Under the pieces are notes generated by a model. The model ran no database searches, had not been told where the DNA came from, and was given only the letters and a program-made list of their open reading frames with translations. A stretch of 64,000 bases of DNA. It comes from Fusarium oxysporum f. sp. lycopersici 4287. Its lineage: Eukaryota > Ascomycota > Sordariomycetes > Hypocreales > Nectriaceae. Where the stretch lies: assembly GCF_000149955.1 (NCBI RefSeq), contig NC_030992.1, positions 2,717,477 to 2,781,476 of the forward strand. Reading direction: 5' to 3'. Positions within the stretch are counted from its first letter, which is position 1. Each line of letters opens with the position of its first letter. The translations under genes were made by a program, and so were the position numbers. Below are positions 20,765-32,183 of this stretch, one piece after another.

Positions 20765-23335
20765 TTATGCGAGTCTCGTCACATCGGGGAACTTCTCCTG
20801 GGCCGCCTTCTTGTATGCTTCCACCTGAGAACTCCTCCAGCCCTTAAGCACCTGAAGCCCCTCGACGGCATCCTCATAGGTCACATCAGGGATATCCAAG
20901 ATGCCAGAGACGGCCTCCTCACTCTTAGCCTTATCCTGGCCCAACAGTCTCTGTGCCTTGATGGCGGAAAGAACGTGTCTAGGGCTACCCTTGTTGGCAG
21001 CAAGGAACTCGTTGTTGAACTTGACGAGATCCGTGGAAGGATCGACTGCTTTGAACTCAGCCTTCAGCACCTCCAGAACCTTAGGCTCAATGTCTGTCGC
21101 AGTCTTCAATAGTTGAGCGAACGCTACAGTATGCTCGTGCACCCTGGGTGACTTGGGGTCAAGTGCTAGGGCAGCTGTGAGACAGCGTAGGGCAAGAACG
21201 TACTTCTCTGTAAGAAGAACGGGTCAGTAAATAAATAAGAACTTGGTTATCCATGGTATTAAACTTACTGCGACGCATGTAGACCTCGAAGCCAGCGAAC
21301 TGGGCGTTGATGTTCTTGGGGCTGAATTGTAGTAAGGGGTTAACGAACTTCATGGCATCGCCGAGAGGGTCGGTGGTTTCGGCGAGTTTCAGTCCGAAAG
21401 GATCGTCGTCCTGCTTCTTGACTTCTCCATCCTTATCCTTGCCCTTGTTAGGGTCTTGCTTAGCTTGTAACTCGGCAGCCTCTTTTTCGAGACGTTGCTG
21501 CTCCTTTCTAGCCTTTTTGGCGGCCTTCTTCTTGGCCAGGGCATCCTCAGCGTCCTCTCCATCGGCGCCATTGATACCATTTGCGGAAGGCTTATCGGCC
21601 AACTTGAGGTAAACTTCAATCGCATCCAGAGCGGCCCTTGAGAAGAAGGGATGATCACGGACATGGTCTTCCCATCGCATCATATCGATGTAGGCGCGGA
21701 TCTGGCCCTTGCGCAGAGAGAAGCTGTGAAAATCGAACTGGTCCTCCTGCCACACCTCAAAGATGTTGAAGATTTGCTGGAATCGCTTAAGAGCAAGGGC
21801 AACATTGCCTTGGCGGGCATATGCCTCGCCGTCTTCTGTCAAGAACCAGACACTCTGCATATCCAAAAGATCCGCCAAGGGACCGCCAACAGTTTCTGCG
21901 CGAGTGAAAAGCCCAACTGTCTTGAGAGCCTTATCGTTTTCGTTGTTGCGAAGCTGGTACTTGGCTGCTTTTGTGTTAATGTATCTATCCTTAAGATCAA
22001 GCTTCCTGGCTCGATCCATTGCCTTGGAGGCTTCTTGTATGTTTCCGCCATGCTTAATGATTCGTGCCTTGGTCATGGCAAAATCAACGCTCTTGGGGTC
22101 CTTCTCAATTGCCTTCTCGACGTACTCCATGGCTTTTGTCAAGTCGCGGCTGAGATGGTAGTTGTAGTGCTGTGCAAGGTAGTACAGTGCTGCCGCTTCT
22201 CCTTTATCCTTGCTCTCCGAATCAGCACCCTGCGAGTTCAAATAGTTCTTGGCCAGTTCACAGAGGGTGTCCTTCTTGAATGAGTCGGAGTAAAGATGCT
22301 TAAGATTAGCGAAGGTCGATGGCACTCCCTTGTTAAGCATCAACGTCAAATAGGCCTCAGCAGCCTGCTTGAAGTCATCGCCTATTAACGAATTAGTACT
22401 GGTGGCTGGCTAGTGTCTCGGTAGGATTTACCTGACAAAAAGTCCAGCGGCAACCGGCGCGCGGCATCGCAACGAGGGGACTTCTCCGCATATTCATCAT
22501 AGATAGCCTTACGAGCCTTGGAGTCGTCTTCCGATACCTCTAGGACCTCCAAGAGCTTCTCGTAGTATGCGGGGTGCTCCGAGTTGCGGTCAAGGAGAGC
22601 CCGGTAGGCCTTGGCAGCTTCCTCCTTCTTGTCCAACTTGTGAAGATACTCGGCGCGAGCCTCCATGACAGCCAATCGATCAAGATTTTGCTTAGCAGCC
22701 GTGTTTAGATGCTCAAGTGCCCGTTCATAGTCTCCTTGCTCCGCAATTAGAGAGTTCTTGTACATAATTGCTTCTGAGTGCTCATTGTCGAATTTCGAGG
22801 GCTTTGTTTTCAAGGTTTCCTCATACGTATTCATGACCTTCTCAGCTTCAGCAGGGTTTCCGGAAAGGTGGTGAGCAATGGCGAGCGCAGTCCAGCTTTG
22901 GCGCATTTGAGGTCGGGCCTGGAGCATAGCGGTTCGACTTTGGATGTATCCTTGATAGTCACGGCATTGGATTTGCAGAATAGCCAGATCGCGCTGAATT
23001 TGTGCTGACTCAGGCTCCAGTCGCAGAGCAAACTTGTACGCCTTGATAGCCTCCTCGAAATTCTTGTTTGCCCGGTGCAGCAGACCATACACGTGCCAGC
23101 AGATGTGCGACTTCATATCCATGGTCAAGGCTTCCTTTCCCAATGCAAAAGCTTCTTCTGTCTTGCCCTGAGAGTTCAGAATCAAGGCCTTCATCGCAGT
23201 GGTGTCTCCATGTTTCGGATGCTTCTTGAGAATAAGCTCAGCGGACTTGAGACCACGCTTGTATTGCTTGTCCTCATAGTATCGAATAACGGAGCGGAAG
23301 AGCGAGGCCTCCTTAGAGGCAAGAGGTTGCGGCAT
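20765..23335 (-). CDS. NAA15: NatA N-terminal acetyltransferase auxiliary subunit Naa15
   Basis: The protein has 819 residues, from exons 23335..22432, 22381..21269 and 21207..20765; all introns have canonical GT/AG ends. Naa15 (yeast Nat1) is the TPR scaffold that holds the catalytic subunit Naa10 and anchors NatA to ribosomes, where it acetylates nascent Ser/Ala/Gly/Thr N-termini. The start MPQPLASKEASLFRSVIRYY is typical of the family. TPR helices run through most of the protein (YKRGLKSAELILKKHPKHGD, SHICWHVYGLLHRANKNFEE, ALYYLAQHYNYHLSRDLTKA). A lysine/glutamate-rich segment (KKKAAKKARKEQQRLEKEA, about residues 590-620) precedes DDDPFGLKLAETTDPLGDA, a conserved Naa15 block. Length agrees with the family (about 820-870). 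Confidence 0.95.
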
Positions 23336-24131
23336 CGTGATTATGGGACACAGTTCTAGTCTTCGGACCGTAAAGAAGTCGTGAGCTAGTTAATTGCGAC
23401 CGGCGTCCGTTGTCGGCGAGGATTACAAGCTCCCAGCAGGATCGAATGAGGGGTGTGTGGGCGAGAGAGAGGAAAGGGTACAGAGAAGCTTTGACGAGAC
23501 AAAAACCTCGCCAGGAGATGATGAGAGGAGGATAATGAAGGGTAAAGAGGCGGCTTCCCTGACCGGCGATTGTGGAGAGATGTCGTGTAAAGCTGAAGGT
23601 GCTGTACCATACAACTTAGGTACGAAATGATGTGGACAGGAATTGCTACGGTAGACCGGCAATTTCTCGGAGGCTGCCTGCGGTGGGTTGCTGAGTTATG
23701 CAGAGTTGGTGGTTTTGGCGGGGCAGTTTAGGACCCATGACAGCATGGAAGCCTCATGAGAGTTGGCAAAGAATCTGGTATTGAATGAATCAATCCATAA
23801 TTTCATGAGAATACTTCAAGATACCATACGGAGTGTATATTCTCAACGAGTAAATATGAATAAACACGAAATGACTGATCGATTTTAGCATCTGGTTAAT
23901 CTGTTTGGCACACGGGGCATGCTACGAGAGACACCAAAGCTTTAGACGTCTATACTAAATGATGAAGAGGTTTAGGTAAGATCAGAGGGGTTCTTTGAAG
24001 ATTGTATGTTACTGTTATACAAGAGGCGTCAATATCGTACAGCAAGTCCCTATCCTACAGTCCTTCTCTTGTAAATTTCGAACTCCAATGGTCGTTGGAG
24101 GATCTGAGTGGTCGTTTCGTGATATCATAAA
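23336..24131. other. Intergenic region, 0.8 kb
   Basis: Promoter of NAA15 and 3' UTR of the MIX23-like gene. Nothing else is seen. Confidence 0.5.
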
Positions 24132-24793
24132 TTATACATTCGTTTTCAAGTTTTGGGCCTTCCTCCATTTGATGATTGTGTCCTCCCAGCTTTCAAAAGG
24201 GTCGCCTCCGCATCGTTGCTGTACGACCTCCCACGTTCTATGTCGTACGATACCCTCTACGCCCCTCTCTTGTCTTACAAGCGAAGCTAGGCGCTCGGTA
24301 CGTGCTTCACGTGGGAAGAATCTACCGGAATACGGATCTAATCGTTCATCGACTGTTCTATCGCGGTCTTGTTCTTTCTCTAGTTCCCTGATGGTTCGGT
24401 CCGGGTCATCAGGGTCCGGGCTTGCCGCTACAAGAGCGCAGTAATTTAATACTTCAGTCCGGGTCTCCCATGAAGGAAATAGCACTTTCTCCTTGAAATC
24501 TAAGCATGACTGAGGGTCAATCTGTTTTGAAGTTGGCCTTGGTACGCGTTGCGAGGTGGACGAGGGGTCAAATCCGGATCGAGACGGCGTCACAAGCGCA
24601 TTCAGATTCTGTGTGATTGAATCATCGATGGAAGATCTTGAAAGTCGAAGAAAGTCTGAAAAGAAAAGAGAGAGTAAAACAGTCAGTCGGGTATTCGAAC
24701 AGCCGATACTTCTGACTCGAACATACCTCGCAAAGTGCCATACGAGAAACAGAACTGTGGAGTAAGCTGAGGTTGTGTAGATGGTTGTGTCAT
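24132..24793 (-). CDS. MIX23/Cid2 family protein (CCDC58 homologue)
   Basis: The protein has 196 residues, from exons 24793..24727 and 24655..24132, with a 71-bp intron. It matches the family of fission-yeast Cid2, yeast Mix23 and human CCDC58. The N-terminal block CFSYGTLRDFLRLSRSSIDD is characteristic, and the C-terminal ERGVEGIVRHRTWEVVQQRC lines up with the end of CCDC58. Four cysteines (C15, C73, C95, C171) fall where the human protein has its four, including the pair spaced by about 20 residues. Mix23 is a mitochondrial intermembrane-space protein imported by the Mia40 disulfide relay and supports matrix protein import. The central TSQRVPRPTSKQ-type stretch is an extension that I expect to be disordered. 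Confidence 0.85.
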
Positions 24794-26667
24794 GGTATTC
24801 TTCGGCCGCGAGGAGCTCTGTTTCTGAGCGTCCGGCGAGCCCTTCCAGAGTATCCCAGCCAGAATGGGCGGATGTTTAAGTTCAGCTGATTAGAAATTCG
24901 AAATAGTTGCTAGCGTATTAAGTCAAGAACGTGGCTCGTAACGGATCTGGAACAGGGTCGAGTCGAATCGAGTCGAGTCGCGTTAGTCGTTAGAAAAATA
25001 TCGTGAGTGATGGTTGGTTCTATCTCGACTTCAGTGACGCAACTAAAGAGTTAGCCGGAGCTAAGGTCCGGCTGCTTGTATCCGGAAAGTCCGGATAAAC
25101 TCTGACTCCGCTGACCACTTGATCCTTGCAGAGATCCCCCAGCTTGATCCTGGTAGTCTCGATCCATCACTGCACGACAGAAGCCCCCAGGCAATGACGA
25201 TATCAAGAGAGAGTTTACGAGGGGATTAGACTTTGAATGCGAGACATTCTAATTCAAGTTAGTTTCAATTATGGTTGCTCGTAGTCTCGAGAAGTACCTG
25301 AAGCTCTTCCTTTGAATCCGCAACTCTTACACTTATCTTTCACTTGTTGTGTGGGTTTTGTTGGAAACGAGCTGACTGGCTTTTGCTCCATCTCATGGGG
25401 CTGAAACAAGCTGAGTGAGGGCAATCTATTACTGAACTCTCGATGCATGTCCCGGGTCAAGGCGAGAAGCCAGGAACCCGTGTGACGCCAAGGGAGCATT
25501 TTCAGGGCGAGGCACAGAATTTCACTCTTCAAATCCAGGGTCTGCATCTTCTGAATCAGCCTACGACGAACTAATCGGCATTGCTTTTTCGCCGGCTGAA
25601 GCAAGTAGCCACCGCCGAATGGAGCCGCGCTACGCTTGAAAATGGATGGACAGTTATCGCATATCGCACTGGGCAGACGGGTTTCCGGAGATCCAATGTT
25701 GGTGATGGATTGCGGGCAGCCTCTCGCCTTACTGGATACTGGGCCGCCACGAGGCGCCATTTAAGCATTGACATACTAATACCATCGACGCCTCACCGTT
25801 TGGGCGTTGCGTACAATCCTCCGATGGGGCATTCCCTGAGCAGGGCTGATTGAGCATGATAATCAAGACTGCACTGGATCTCAGGTCCTCAACAGACTCG
25901 GTCACATTTCTTCAGTCAGGGATCTGTCTAGCGGCTTTACTTCCCCATAAGGCTAAAAAGGCTTCGAGACTCCGTAACTGCCAGATTGGATAAAAGACGC
26001 AAAGAGAGCGACTCACGAACCTGCAGATGCAGACGCCACCGTTGAGACCCATCTGCCGGCTCAAGCACCAACGCACCCTATTTGTCGCCGTTCTGGGTAT
26101 TGATCAACTAATTCCCACGCAGTTGGGTGGCTTGTCCCCTTATCCATGACTGAGCGGTTGCGCTAGATCCAACGCCCAGGACAGGACAGGACCAACTGCC
26201 ACGCACCTAACGCTAGGAATCACCATCCATGGATGGATGTTGGCTTACAGGCTACAGCAGCGCACGGCTTGCTTCCGGGCTAGAAGCCGACTCGCTCTGT
26301 TTCTCGGAACCTCTTTAGCCTCTTGTGACTTTACTTTGTGGATTGCCTGGTCTCAATATGTGACGACGGTGTGCAGCAAATAGAGCCCGGGCCGTCGTCA
26401 CTCTCTTGCGTTGAATCGATTTGAGTTGAGGCTTCAACCCTTCCTTTTGCTTTGCTTTGCTGCGCACGAATTTCAGCACGGCCAAGGCGAAAGCACGGGC
26501 TTGGTCCGCTCTCTGCAGGAACCGCAAGCTTACGGAAGTATTTGCAGCTGTCAAATCGTACATTACCCCCCAAGTTTCCTGCTCGAGTCTGATCTCGTTT
26601 GGTGGCTTGTACTACTTTGGCATTTCTGAGTCGACCAACTTCCACCAAATTTTGTTCTTCTCCAAGG
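24794..26667. promoter_or_regulatory. Divergent intergenic region, 1.9 kb
   Basis: This separates the MIX23-like gene from the ankyrin gene. It holds two adjacent TCCGGA palindromes (listed separately) and a short GAGTC-rich run near 24957..24982. A 163-codon minus-strand frame at 25269..25760 with a CKSCG pair is open but has no start context, splice or domain support, so I do not call it a gene. The last 60 bp before 26668 read TTC-rich, like a leader. Confidence 0.45.
25053..25097. promoter_or_regulatory. Paired TCCGGA palindromes (possible Zn2Cys6 sites)
   Basis: AGCCGGA and TCCGGCT form perfect 7-bp arms at 25053..25059 and 25067..25073. TATCCGGA and TCCGGATA form perfect 8-bp arms at 25079..25086 and 25090..25097. 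The CGG/CCG half-sites resemble those bound by fungal Zn2Cys6 regulators. They lie about 260-300 bp upstream of the MIX23-like start. Function is inference. Confidence 0.45.
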
Positions 26668-29019
26668 ATGGATCAACTTCAGAGTCGGGTCGAGAAAGCA
26701 GACCTGCAGGATTTGATTGATATATGCGAGCAACTTTCTGAGGAATGTAGGGGTATCTCTAATTGTCTCAATACCAGCCCAGTTACTTTGGCTTCGCTCG
26801 CCAAGGAGTGTCGCGCGATCACAAATGCGCTTGACAGGTTACACGAACTCAGCCGGTCGATTGAAGGTGGCACAGAAAATGTTCGGGCATCAAACAATGA
26901 ATTCGTCTATTCCGTTTCGAAGGATGTGCATGAGCTGAGGGCAGCATTGAAACGCATAAAGGGTCCAGATAGGGACAGCGGCATTCACCTCAGCGAACCA
27001 CAGCTTATCATCGTCTGGAACGAAGCAGCATTGAAAGAGTACCTTGCGCGGCTGCGCACTCACCAAGCGTCTCTCCATACTCTCCTTAATGCTGCGACGC
27101 GGCAAGTAACCTTCTTTTCTAAGTGCGCTGGTTCAAGGCTAACTCTTAGTAGTGCCGGTTATAACTTTGGGGAAAATGACAACAGGAGGCGCGTGATTGA
27201 GCCAGATATTGGAGTAGATGAGGCACTACGGAGCCTTGCTCGAAAGTTCACAGCGCCAAACCAACAATCTGTCGTGTTACCTAGAGTCAGTGACTCTGCC
27301 GAGATTCAGATCCTACTTGATACACTTGTACCACCACCAGGAGTCAATTACGTGCGAACCAAAGATGCCGCAAATGAGCTGCACAACGCCATTGAACGGA
27401 GCGATGAGACGGCTGTCTTTCATATCCTTCTCGAACGCGCAGACCCCAACATAATGTTGGCTGGTTCAATGCTCTCCCCACTGCATCGCGCTTTCGACAA
27501 AGGCCATATGCTGATCGCTGCTTTTCTCATCGTCGCTGGTGCAGATGTTGACGAGCCAACTACTGATGGTCATACAGCATTGATGAGGGGGATCAGATGC
27601 GGGTTTTCGGAACAATTTGCGACTCTTGTGATTCACATGAAAGCCCGCGTCAATGCGATCGATAACGATGGGTGCTCGGCTCTACACCTCTCGGCCGCTT
27701 CAGATGTCATCGACGATGAAACGCTCCCAGTTCTCATCGATGCAGGCGCCGATATCAACCTGGTCGATTATAATGGCCAGACACCACTTCTCGTGGCAAT
27801 TCAGCATAGCCGCTGGTCTGCGGCGACAAAGCTCGTACAAGCTGGTGCAGATCTAGAGGTGCGATTACCAGATGGAAAGACAGCCCTCCACATGGCTGTC
27901 GCAATGCGCAACCAAGAGTTCTCCCAAGTGTTGATATCTCGAGGAGCAAACGTTGATCGCGTACTCCGCGAGCATACTCCCCTCACAATGGCCATCAACT
28001 CTCGCTGCACAGCTATCACTGCTGTTCTTCTAGATAGCGGTGCAGACCCTAATCTGCCCAGCCGCAACGGAAACACACCTTTACTGGCAGCAGCATCCAC
28101 AGGACATGACGAAACCGTGCGATATCTCATCGCCCATGGAGCCGATCCAGCAGCCACTCAAGGACACTCTGGATACTCAGCGATGCATATGGCGGCCCAC
28201 AAGGACAAACCTCCCATTCTGCAGCTGTTGTCTGATGCAGGCGCACCTGTTGATATCTTGGATAAGGCAGGCGAAACTCCTCTCCTCGTGGCAGCCAAGC
28301 TTGGCAATGCGCAAAGCATCTTTCGCTTGATCAGACTCGGTGCTGATGTCGAGCGAGTAGGACCGGACGGGATGAGCATTCTTTCTCACGCAGTCAAGAT
28401 GGGCGATGTTGACCTTGTCACGGCACTCCTAGAGCTGGGGGCGGGTATGCAGGTGTCATCCATGTTCCCTTCGAAGGGCAGTAAGGAATATCTGGTACCT
28501 GAGCCACAGACAACACCGATTCACGTTGCCGCTCAGCACGCACGAGACGAGATCTTACTGCGGCTTGTATCCTATGGTGCCTCTCTCGAGAGCACCATCT
28601 TCCCTGGTCGGACACCTCTCTCCGTTGCTGCATCTCATGGGCACATCTCGACAGTCCGGTTACTTCTTCGACTCGGTGCAAATACGCACGCTCTAACAAC
28701 ACATGGTGATACGATTCTTTTCCAGGCATCGGCAAACCAAGCAACACTCAAGCTCTTGCTACAGCAGGGAATTGACGTGAATCATCAGAACGATCGGGGC
28801 GCTACAGCCCTTCACTACGCGGCTCTTCGCGGGCACATCGGGGGTGTGAGGATGTTGCTTGAGAAGGGTGCTCGACAGTACCACGCAAACGCGGTGTGGG
28901 ATGCCTGGGAGGACAGAGACGGAACTGGAGGTTATAGACAGGGCACACCAGCTGGCATGGCTATGCAAAGAGGTCTGGATAAGGTCGCGGAGTTAATCGA
29001 GGGATGGAAGTATAACTGA
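26668..29019 (+). CDS. Large ankyrin-repeat protein with PigL_N-like head
   Basis: This is a single exon of 783 residues. The first 230 or so residues are helical, with VTLASLAKECRAITNALDRL resembling the fungal PigL_N-type N-terminal domain found on STAND and ankyrin proteins. From about residue 235 to near the end, some 14-15 ankyrin repeats follow, with canonical TPL..A...G and GADxN motifs (GNTPLLAAASTGHDETVRYL, GRTPLSVAASHGHISTVRLL, GATALHYAALRGHIGGVRML). No nucleotide-binding or effector domain is visible between head and repeats. I start at 26668 and not at 26599, because the upstream 23 residues look untranslated and the second ATG has the better context. A scaffold or recognition role is likely; the target is unknown. 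Repeats are diverged from each other, so this is not a recent expansion. Confidence 0.88.
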   Translation: MDQLQSRVEKADLQDLIDICEQLSEECRGISNCLNTSPVTLASLAKECRAITNALDRLHELSRSIEGGTENVRASNNEFVYSVSKDVHELRAALKRIKGPDRDSGIHLSEPQLIIVWNEAALKEYLARLRTHQASLHTLLNAATRQVTFFSKCAGSRLTLSSAGYNFGENDNRRRVIEPDIGVDEALRSLARKFTAPNQQSVVLPRVSDSAEIQILLDTLVPPPGVNYVRTKDAANELHNAIERSDETAVFHILLERADPNIMLAGSMLSPLHRAFDKGHMLIAAFLIVAGADVDEPTTDGHTALMRGIRCGFSEQFATLVIHMKARVNAIDNDGCSALHLSAASDVIDDETLPVLIDAGADINLVDYNGQTPLLVAIQHSRWSAATKLVQAGADLEVRLPDGKTALHMAVAMRNQEFSQVLISRGANVDRVLREHTPLTMAINSRCTAITAVLLDSGADPNLPSRNGNTPLLAAASTGHDETVRYLIAHGADPAATQGHSGYSAMHMAAHKDKPPILQLLSDAGAPVDILDKAGETPLLVAAKLGNAQSIFRLIRLGADVERVGPDGMSILSHAVKMGDVDLVTALLELGAGMQVSSMFPSKGSKEYLVPEPQTTPIHVAAQHARDEILLRLVSYGASLESTIFPGRTPLSVAASHGHISTVRLLLRLGANTHALTTHGDTILFQASANQATLKLLLQQGIDVNHQNDRGATALHYAALRGHIGGVRMLLEKGARQYHANAVWDAWEDRDGTGGYRQGTPAGMAMQRGLDKVAELIEGWKYN

Positions 29020-30233
29020 CTTTGGTGTAATACTTGGCGATAAGGTTATGATTTAATGGATGGAGTAATGGCTGGACGGTGGAACTGTATATCCTCTGTA
29101 TGTAATATGGGTTTGGGTTTGGGCTTGATGAGATACCACAAAAGAATTGTTATAATTTGGCGAGATATTATTCATGTTTGGTGTTTGCTCGTATCATGCA
29201 TTATAACTGCTTGCATGAACAGTGAATTAAAGTCATGGACAGAGTGCAAGTTATGTATCGCTGAATGCTATGTGCACGTTGGTATAAATCCATGCATATT
29301 CCTCTATATCCGGATCCACGTGCTGTGCAATAGCTAAGCTTTTCAGCCCTAGCAATGTCCCATGTCCAATACCAAAAGCGAGAGGCAGCCGAGTCACAGT
29401 TACGGATACGAAAAGCCATGAAATGCGAAATTACTTACTGATTAAGCGGCACGGGAGGAATAACGGCCGCGGCGTTGGAACAAGATTCGAGAAGTGACGT
29501 GATGGTAAGATTAATTAATGTATCGCCATTAGCAGTGAGGAGGACCTCCCAGCCTAACCACTAACAACCCATACATACGAATACGGGACGTCATGACGGC
29601 GTTCAAGTGTTGACGTAATAGGCTCGAGTGATGATGGGCGAGGCAGTGCTCAACGAAAGAGTCCATGATGGGCGCGTCTCAATTCTACTACTGGCAAGGT
29701 TTTGATGAATTGTGATGTCTCTAGGTCTCGTGATCTGTAGCCAAGAAAGCAATACAAGCTCAACATTTGGCTAAAATAAACTCTCCTTCATCATATTCTT
29801 GACTCTTCTCAACGCTTCTCTTCTATCTGATCTGCCCATTACCCCTTTCGGCTTTGAAACCAAGTCCCACTTCTACAAGACGGGTAAATTAGATTCACCA
29901 TTTCAAGATCTCGCCAAGCTTGGAGCCCTTATTTATATCGAATACTTAACTTTTGTCGCCTCCGCCATCGATAAATAAATAGTAAACCCCAATCGAACCG
30001 TCAATCTGCAGTGTATCACACAGTCCAGGCCGGCCCCGCGTGCTCCATCTGGCTCGTCCTGAACTTTTAGCTGTCCTCCCCTGCTTCTACAACCCCGCAA
30101 TCCGCAATCGGCCCCTCGTCAACTGCTACGCTACTGCTACTGTACACGAGACCGCCTTCGAAATCTCCTGTCCCGTCGCAAACCCTCCCTTTTCGCTCCC
30201 CGACTTTTCTATACACGGCGCAAACATACAATC
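29020..30233. other. Intergenic region, 1.2 kb
   Basis: 3' UTR of the ankyrin gene and promoter of the OSH gene. A CCAAT motif occurs near 29990. No gene is seen. Confidence 0.5.
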
Positions 30234-31575
30234 ATGTCCTCTTCTACAGCCCCAGCCGCGCAGGCCAACAGCAGCAGCTGGACCGCCTTCCTCAAGGTAG
30301 ATATAGATATCTAACTCCATGCTTTTGCATGCTTGGAGCGATTCGTATATGGGTGATGGCAGTAGCTGACCTCGTCTTTGCGACGTGCTCTAATAGTCCA
30401 TCGCATCCTTCAATGGCGATCTATCTTCTCTCACCGCGCCTCCCTTCATCCTGTCCTCTCAGTCCCTCACCGAATTCTCTGCGTACTGGGCCACGCACCC
30501 TCCCGTCCTGACCGCCCCAGCTGCCGAGTCTGATCCCGCCAAGCGTACTATGCTCGTCCTCAAGTGGTTCCTCTCGACTCTGAAGCACCAGTACGCCAGC
30601 CGAAGTGAGCAGTTTGGAAACGAAAAGAAGCCTCTGAACCCTTTCTTGGGTGAGCTTTTCCTCGGTACCTGGTCCGACGAAGCTGGCGAGACCACCCTTG
30701 TCTCGGAGCAGGTCAGCCACCATCCTCCTGCTACCGCCTATTGCATTCGCAACGACAAGACTGGTATCGAGCTTGAGGGTTACAATGCTCAGAAGGCCAC
30801 TTTCAAGAGCACCATCATTGTCAAGCAGATCGGCCACGCTGTCCTACGAGTTCCTCTTCCATCTGGAGAGATCGAATCCTACCTCATTACCCTCCCTGGT
30901 CTTCATATCGAGGGTCTGATTTTTGGTGCTCCTTTTGTCGAGCTTGATGGCTCAAGTCACATCACTAGTTCCAGTGGCTTCACTGCCAAGATTGACTATA
31001 GCGGCAAGGGATGGCTCTCAGGAAAGAAGAACACCATCGTCGCCAGCGTTTATCCTACGGGCAAGGAGAAGGATGTTCTTTACAATGTCACTGGCCAGTG
31101 GAACAAGGCCCTCGAGATCTATTCGGGACCTGCCAAGTCTAACTCCAAGTCTACTCTTGTGAGCACCTACGACGCCGTCAACACCGCTCAAACTGAGCTC
31201 AAAGTTGCCCCCATCGATCAACAGCACCCTCTCGAGTCCCGACGCGCCTGGTCTCGCGTTGCTGATGCCATCCAGAAGGGTGACATGGACACCACAGGTG
31301 CTGAAAAGGGCAAAATTGAGAATGCCCAGCGCAACATGCGCACCAAGGAGAAGTCAGAGGGCCGAACCTGGGATCGCCAGTACTTCACAGCTGTTGAGGG
31401 TCAAGACTCTGTCCTCGAACAGCTCGGCAAGGTCGTTGGTGTACCTACTGATGGAGAGGCTGACAAGACTGGTGGTCTCTGGCGATTCGACAAGACCAAG
31501 GCTGATGCTCGCGCTGCTCAGCAGCTCTCAGAGGACGCTGTAGCCCAGATGGAGAAGGAGCTTCTCGGTCGATAG
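30234..31575 (+). CDS. KES1: Oxysterol-binding protein, Osh4/Kes1 type
   Basis: The protein has 413 residues, from exons 30234..30296 and 30397..31575. It is the short OSBP-related form with only the lipid-binding domain, which exchanges sterol for PI4P between membranes and restrains Golgi PI4P signalling. The N-terminal lid precedes SWTAFLKSIASFNGDLSSL. The family signature EQVSHHPP is at about 125-132, followed by GEIESYLITLPGLHIEG and the IDYSGKGWLSGKKN block. There is no PH, ankyrin or FFAT region. Length is close to yeast Osh4 (434). The intron is somewhat atypical, with a GTAGAT donor and a CTGAC branch site, but the frame before and after agrees with the family. Confidence 0.94.
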
Positions 31576-32183
31576 GCACGCCAAACAGGATATGAAAACA
31601 ATAGGAGAAATAGGAACAGGAAATGGTGATTGTGAGCTGCATAATACACAATCACCAAGATCATGCAGATAAAGGTGCAAAGTTAAACCAAAAGAGGCGG
31701 GCATGGACATGGGTTAGAATACACAGCGCTCGGCAAATGTTCTCTGATACAAGAGGCATTCCGCGACGAACCACGGGAAATTCAAACGGTTGGTTTGTAT
31801 AATAACTAACAGGCTATATATGTTCTACGACTAATGACATGATTTTCATGTTTTCTAAATTCGCATCCATCCACCTCCAGAAGGTTCCATTGATGCAAGG
31901 TCCGACGTCAGTTTAGCGAGCTAAGGTGGTTTTTAGTTTAAAATCACATATACACATTGCAGCAGAGGACACTCAGGCTGTTTGTGCGTCATCAATTTTT
32001 TTTCCTCATTAATTTTACTACTTTCATCACCTCGTAACGCCCCTGCAACTAAACACTGCTATGTTGTGTCGGAACCAAGGTGAGGGTATTTTCTAGATCC
32101 CTCTTTTTCTTTTCCAAACGATACTCATGAATTGTGTCGCAGTTGGGATATCATTAGAACCAGTTATTGTCTTTTATCGACAT
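31576..32183. other. Convergent 3' region
   Basis: This is AT-rich sequence between the ends of the OSH and aldolase genes, presumably the two 3' UTRs. Nothing else is seen. Confidence 0.55.

Noticed and set aside
25269..25760. 163-codon minus-strand frame with a CKSCG motif
   Set aside because: No recognisable domain, poor start context, and the other frames are equally open; not enough to call a gene.
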